DNA of 9,447 bases from CBDUUP01 sp965370435 (GTDB lineage: Bacteria > Chloroflexota > Anaerolineae > Anaerolineales > UBA11579), in contig CBDUUP010000160.1 in assembly GCA_965370435.1 (NCBI GenBank), positions 1-9,447 on the forward strand, given 5' to 3'. Below, piece by piece: positions 7,151 to 9,447 of the stretch (position 1 is its first letter; every line of letters begins with the position of its first letter). Both the position numbers and the translations under genes were made by a program. A model generated the notes under the pieces. The model had not been told where the DNA came from. It did not search any database and saw nothing but the letters and a program-made list of their open reading frames with translations.

Positions 7151-7534
7151 TTACCATTTGGGTTCTTCGGTGAGTTGGTAAGTGGTCTGACAATAGGGGC
7201 AGTTTACCACCGGCGCGCCAGCCACCATCGTGATATTGTCCATCTTGAGTTCCCCCCCGCAGGATTGGCATTTTAGCGCTTCTAGATTGACGTCCGCAGG
7301 CAAGTCTATGTTGAGGGTGATATTGCTGCCCGCATTTCCTGCGCCCGCATCTCCGGCAGTTGATTTGCTGCGGGAGGCCAGCCAGATCAATCCAAACCCT
7401 ATGCCGACGCTGACGACCCCTATCGGGATCCAGCCAGGAGACCCCTCCGGGCTGAACGCGCCCCAGATGAACAACACCCCAAAAAAAATCAAGATCGCTG
7501 CGGCGATATAGGCAATTATTTTTCCACCGGACAT
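7151..7534 (-). CDS. Two-TM protein with C-terminal zinc ribbon
   Basis: 127 residues; GAGGAG lies 6 nt before the ATG, a strong ribosome binding site. Residues about 5-25 and 36-54 are hydrophobic membrane segments joined by a short FSPEGSPGWIP loop, forming a hairpin. A Gly/Ala-rich spacer follows, then a C-terminal domain with CQSCGG and CPYC, 20 residues between the pairs, typical of a four-cysteine zinc ribbon. The positive-inside pattern (SRSK after TM2) puts the ribbon in the cytosol, on the same side as the Cys-Ala tails of the next genes. It is the first gene of the minus-strand run and seems to belong to the duplicated unit, because a fragment of it survives at 5360-5404. The zinc ribbon may bind nucleic acid or a partner protein; no specific function is visible. 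Confidence 0.83.
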   Translation of the reverse strand: MSGGKIIAYIAAAILIFFGVLFIWGAFSPEGSPGWIPIGVVSVGIGFGLIWLASRSKSTAGDAGAGNAGSNITLNIDLPADVNLEALKCQSCGGELKMDNITMVAGAPVVNCPYCQTTYQLTEEPKW

Positions 7535-7570
7535 AAGAGTCTCCTCGTGCAGGTAGTTAACATTCTAGTT

Positions 7571-7601
7571 ATTATACTTTCAATTCTTATAAGCCGCGCA
7601 A
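7571..7601 (-). promoter_or_regulatory. Candidate promoter for the leftward operon
   Basis: A perfect TATAAT lies on the minus strand at 7576-7571, about 37 nt before the zinc-ribbon start codon, in an AT-rich stretch. The best -35 match is weak (TTGCGC at 7601-7596) with a 19-nt spacer. No other clear promoter was seen inside the tightly packed minus-strand run, so this would drive all six genes. Confidence 0.4.
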
Positions 7602-7639
7602 CTGATTCAAGCACAATTCGCCCCAGATAAAACCACGCT

Positions 7640-7745
7640 TGAGCGACTTTCCAGCACAACTTTCGCTAAAATTTAGCATAATATTGCCCAGCATAATACA
7701 ACGGAAAGTTTTATCAGTGGTTCAATGCCTCAGTGATTCAGTGTT
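7640..7745. repeat. Cluster of short direct and inverted repeats between divergent operons
   Basis: The intergenic region holds several nested small repeats: ACTTTCC (7646-7652) paired with GGAAAGT (7703-7709); inside them the near-perfect palindrome GCTAAA-A-TTTAGC (7665-7677); the direct repeat AGCATAATA at 7675-7683 and 7690-7698 (15-bp period); and TCAGTG followed by TTC-like bases at 7714, 7730 and 7738. No credible gene lies here. The layout suits binding sites for regulators of one or both divergent promoters, but no family was recognised. Confidence 0.5.
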
Positions 7746-7774
7746 CCCCACAACAATAACTCATGGCTCTTTAA

Positions 7775-7802
7775 TTGACGTAGTATCCAAATATGTTATC
7801 AT
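7775..7802 (+). promoter_or_regulatory. Sigma70-type promoter for the DUF169/UroD operon
   Basis: TTGACG (7775-7780) and TATCAT (7797-7802) each match the -35 and -10 consensus at five of six bases, with a 16-bp spacer. Transcription would start near 7809, giving a leader of about 230 nt before the chosen start at 8042. An inverted repeat suited to a repressor begins about five bases after the expected start point. Confidence 0.6.
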
Positions 7803-7813
7803 ATACCCGCGAG

Positions 7814-7827
7814 AGACCGACCGGTCT
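7814..7827. promoter_or_regulatory. AGACC-N4-GGTCT inverted repeat, TetR-type operator candidate
   Basis: AGACC-GACC-GGTCT is a perfect 5-bp inverted repeat around a 4-bp centre, placed right after the predicted transcription start of the rightward operon, where a bound repressor would block initiation. The arm sequence and spacing resemble operators of some TetR/AcrR-family repressors (E. coli NemR recognises a TAGACC...GGTCTA type). The match to that family is from memory. No TetR gene is in the window; it could lie beyond the right edge. Confidence 0.5.
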
Positions 7828-7852
7828 GTTTCTATATCGGGTTTGGTCTATT

Positions 7853-7951
7853 GCGTACCGGTAAATCCATTTCCATTGCTACGAGGCATGGAAATAAAGA
7901 TCTTAATCACCTGGCCATTTGAGACCTAAGGAGGTTCTACTGGCAGACCAA
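7853..7951 (+). other. Leader region with possible RNA structure
   Basis: The transcribed leader contains TTGGTCT (7853-7859), which can pair with AGACCAA (7945-7951), enclosing a hairpin at 7869-7895: ATTTCCAT pairs with ATGGAAAT, plus two further G-C pairs beyond a bulged T, and a 6-base loop. Near the end, AGACCT and AGGTTCT can form a small stem around AAGG that involves a ribosome-binding-like AAGGAGG (7928-7934). I do not recognise a known riboswitch. The same pentamers could instead be DNA half-sites. Together with the promoter and repeat entries, this accounts for most of the gene-free stretch 7535-8041. Confidence 0.35.
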
Positions 7952-8029
7952 TAAAAACTGTACCATCGTTAGCGTAACCTGAGGATCACCACTGTGTCAG
8001 TACAAAAGAAAAAATCAGCAAGATCATTT

Positions 8030-8036
8030 AAGGAGG
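8030..8036 (+). promoter_or_regulatory. Strong ribosome binding site that fixes the DUF169 start
   Basis: AAGGAGG lies 5 nt before the ATG at 8042. The frame is open upstream to a GTG at 7994, but the 16 extra residues (SVQKKKSARSFKEV...) are not typical of the family and overlap this site, so the start at 8042 is preferred. Confidence 0.8.
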
Positions 8037-8041
8037 TTGCT

Positions 8042-8824
8042 ATGGCAACTGCGCAAGAACTAGAACAGGCTCTGAATACCTATATCAGGCCGCTCACTTT
8101 CCCAATATCAATAAAAATGTTGAAATCTGAGGAGGAAATTCCCGAAAAAACCCGCCGTCCCTATCAACAGATGAAAAAGAAGATCGCCATTTGCCAGGGG
8201 ATTGGCATGGCCCGGAAATATGGCTGGACCGTCGCAATGGGCAAAGAGGACATGAACTGCTCTCTGGGGGCCGCTCCTTTTGGCTTTTTCGAGAATCTTG
8301 ACTTTTTCAATGAAGGAAATTTGGCCGCCGGTATGTTCACCGCTTCTAAGGAAGTTGGAAAAACAGAAGAAGACCTCGTAGACCGCTTTGATTTTGGAAC
8401 TTACAGCCATATCCTGGTGGCCGCCATGAGCCGGACAACATTTGATCCTGATCTGTACATGATCTATGGCAACCCCGCCCAGATCATGCGCTTGATCCAG
8501 GGCGCTCTTTATAACGAAGGTGGGGCGATCTCATCCTCCTCAATGGGGCGGGTGGGTTGCGCCGGGATCATTTCGGTGATTAAAAATGACCAATGCCGTT
8601 ATATTGTCCCTGGCAACGGCGACCGGATTTTTGGCATGACCCAAGATTACGAGATGGCTTTCTTCATCCCCCCCTCCAAAGTGGACACCCTCATAGACGG
8701 GTTGGCCAAGACTCACAAAGCAGGCATTCGCTATCCCATCACCAGCCTCTTTGATTTTGAAGCCACCCTCCCGCCAAGCTACCAGAAACAGATGAAGATC
8801 TGGGAAGACGAAGGAGAACTGTAA
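8042..8824 (+). CDS. DUF169 family protein
   Basis: 260 residues from the ATG at 8042, near the usual length of DUF169 (COG2043) proteins. Features typical of the family are the N-terminal helix with PISIKML, the CQGIGMARKYGW segment (Cys 51), CSLGAAPFGF (Cys 73), a middle part with YGNPAQIMRLIQGALY, then SSSSMGRVGCAG (Cys 173), and the C-terminal YIVPGNGDRIFG...YEMAFFIPPSK block. There is no signal peptide or TM helix, so it is cytosolic. The biochemical role of the family is not established. In anaerobes such genes often sit beside UroD-type methyltransferases and corrinoid proteins, and here the next gene starts 1 nt after the stop, so coupled expression is nearly certain. A role in corrinoid-dependent methyl transfer, for example demethylation of a methoxylated or methylamine substrate, is inferred from context only. 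Confidence 0.88.
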   Translation: MATAQELEQALNTYIRPLTFPISIKMLKSEEEIPEKTRRPYQQMKKKIAICQGIGMARKYGWTVAMGKEDMNCSLGAAPFGFFENLDFFNEGNLAAGMFTASKEVGKTEEDLVDRFDFGTYSHILVAAMSRTTFDPDLYMIYGNPAQIMRLIQGALYNEGGAISSSSMGRVGCAGIISVIKNDQCRYIVPGNGDRIFGMTQDYEMAFFIPPSKVDTLIDGLAKTHKAGIRYPITSLFDFEATLPPSYQKQMKIWEDEGEL

Positions 8825-8825
8825 A

Positions 8826-9447
8826 ATGGATGCCCTGACCGGAAAAAAGAGAGTTTCTGCCGCTTTCAAAAAAACATTTTCGGATTTCGAACCTGAGCTT
8901 GATCGGATACCCGCCTATATTTTCACCGGCGCTTGCAACGCCCAACTCGTCGGAGCTTCCATCGGTGAGTTCATGCGCGACCCCAAAGTATTCCAAAAAG
9001 CCCAAGTCGCCGCCTATGAGCGTTACAAGCCGGACATCATGATTATGATGTATGACCTAAATCTGGAAATTGAAGCCATGGGGAACGAACTCAGATATCC
9101 TGATGACGGCATGACTGTCGTCACCAACGAGATACTTGAAGATAAAGGCAAACTATCCAGCCTCGTGATCCCCGACCCGAAAAAAGACGGCCGTCTCCCC
9201 GGCTACCTGGAAGCCTGCGTCGAAACCAAAAAAGTAGTCACCGACTCGCCCGTTTCGGGGGTGATTGCCGGACCCTGGACCATCGCAGTTGGCCTTCGAG
9301 GCGCTACCAACATCCTCCGGGATTCAATCAAAGACCCCGAATTCATCCACGAGTTGATGAAGATCACCTCCCAGACAACCATAGCGTTTACCGAAGCCCT
9401 GAGTGAGATCGGAGTGGGGGTGGGGTATTCCGAAGCCCCCGCCTCCT
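8826..9447 (+). CDS. UroD/MtaA-family methyltransferase, 3'-truncated
   Basis: The frame runs off the right edge after 207 codons. ATG at 8826 follows the DUF169 stop by one base, with AAGGAG at 8811-8816 inside the end of that gene. The protein starts MDALTGKKRVSAAFKKTF and continues with RIPAYIFTGACNAQLVGASIGEF, a YERYKPDIMIMMYDLNLEIEAMG segment and PVSGVIAGPWTIAVGLRGATN. This is the layout of uroporphyrinogen-decarboxylase-fold methyltransferases such as MtaA/CmuA. The fragment ends at EAPAS, where family members carry a conserved D/E-x-x-AS. The downstream His/Cys zinc ligands that separate cobamide methyltransferases from heme-pathway UroD lie outside the window. The pairing with DUF169 and the long insertions relative to HemE favour a corrinoid methyltransferase. 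It is cytosolic. Confidence 0.83.
   Translation, partial: MDALTGKKRVSAAFKKTFSDFEPELDRIPAYIFTGACNAQLVGASIGEFMRDPKVFQKAQVAAYERYKPDIMIMMYDLNLEIEAMGNELRYPDDGMTVVTNEILEDKGKLSSLVIPDPKKDGRLPGYLEACVETKKVVTDSPVSGVIAGPWTIAVGLRGATNILRDSIKDPEFIHELMKITSQTTIAFTEALSEIGVGVGYSEAPAS

Noticed and set aside
7639..7929. 96-codon plus-strand ORF in the intergenic region
   Set aside because: No ribosome binding site, no recognisable domain, and it spans the predicted promoter and operator of the DUF169 operon.
7809..8041. Cobalamin riboswitch before the UroD-type methyltransferase operon
   Set aside because: The leader has no recognisable B12-box or conserved cobalamin riboswitch core, and it is short for that class.

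Overview
The window looks like a chromosomal segment of an anaerobic Chloroflexi bacterium, most likely class Anaerolineae. This is inferred from secreted lipoproteins with long Thr/Pro linkers next to bacterial SH3 domains, from DUF2207-like membrane proteins, and from a DUF169/UroD-type methyltransferase pair. No rRNA, tRNA, CRISPR array or transposase was seen.

Left edge (2-886, + strand): the 3' part of a gene for a DUF2207-like membrane protein. It converges on the next gene and their stop codons share the bases TTAA.

Centre (883-7534, all - strand): a compact run of six genes that is probably one operon, read from 7534 down to 883. In transcription order it encodes a two-TM zinc-ribbon protein; two close paralogues of a DUF2207-like, single-pass membrane protein, each ending in the same (CA)4-G-(CA)3-GGGR cysteine tail; two SH3 lipoproteins; and a PqqD-like/radical-SAM-like protein that has lost every recognisable iron-sulfur cysteine. 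Gaps are about 7 to 38 nt, apart from the 98-nt junction between the two tailed paralogues. That junction holds a 29-codon chimeric scar: the first 17 codons of an SH3-lipoprotein gene joined to a piece of a zinc-ribbon gene. It suggests that a three-gene unit (zinc ribbon, tailed protein, lipoprotein) was duplicated and then collapsed.

Right side (7535-9447): a roughly 500-bp intergenic region rich in repeats. It carries a probable outward promoter on each side, a TetR-type inverted repeat just downstream of the rightward promoter, and a leader with hairpin potential. It is followed by a two-gene rightward operon, a DUF169 protein and a truncated UroD/MtaA-family protein, probably tied to corrinoid-dependent methyl transfer.

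The most interesting candidate system is the central operon. The conserved Cys-Ala tails are predicted to be cytosolic and sit next to a cysteine-less radical-SAM pseudoenzyme with a peptide-binding (PqqD/RRE-like) domain. It could be a tail-recognition or tail-modification module in an envelope complex. That functional link is inference.
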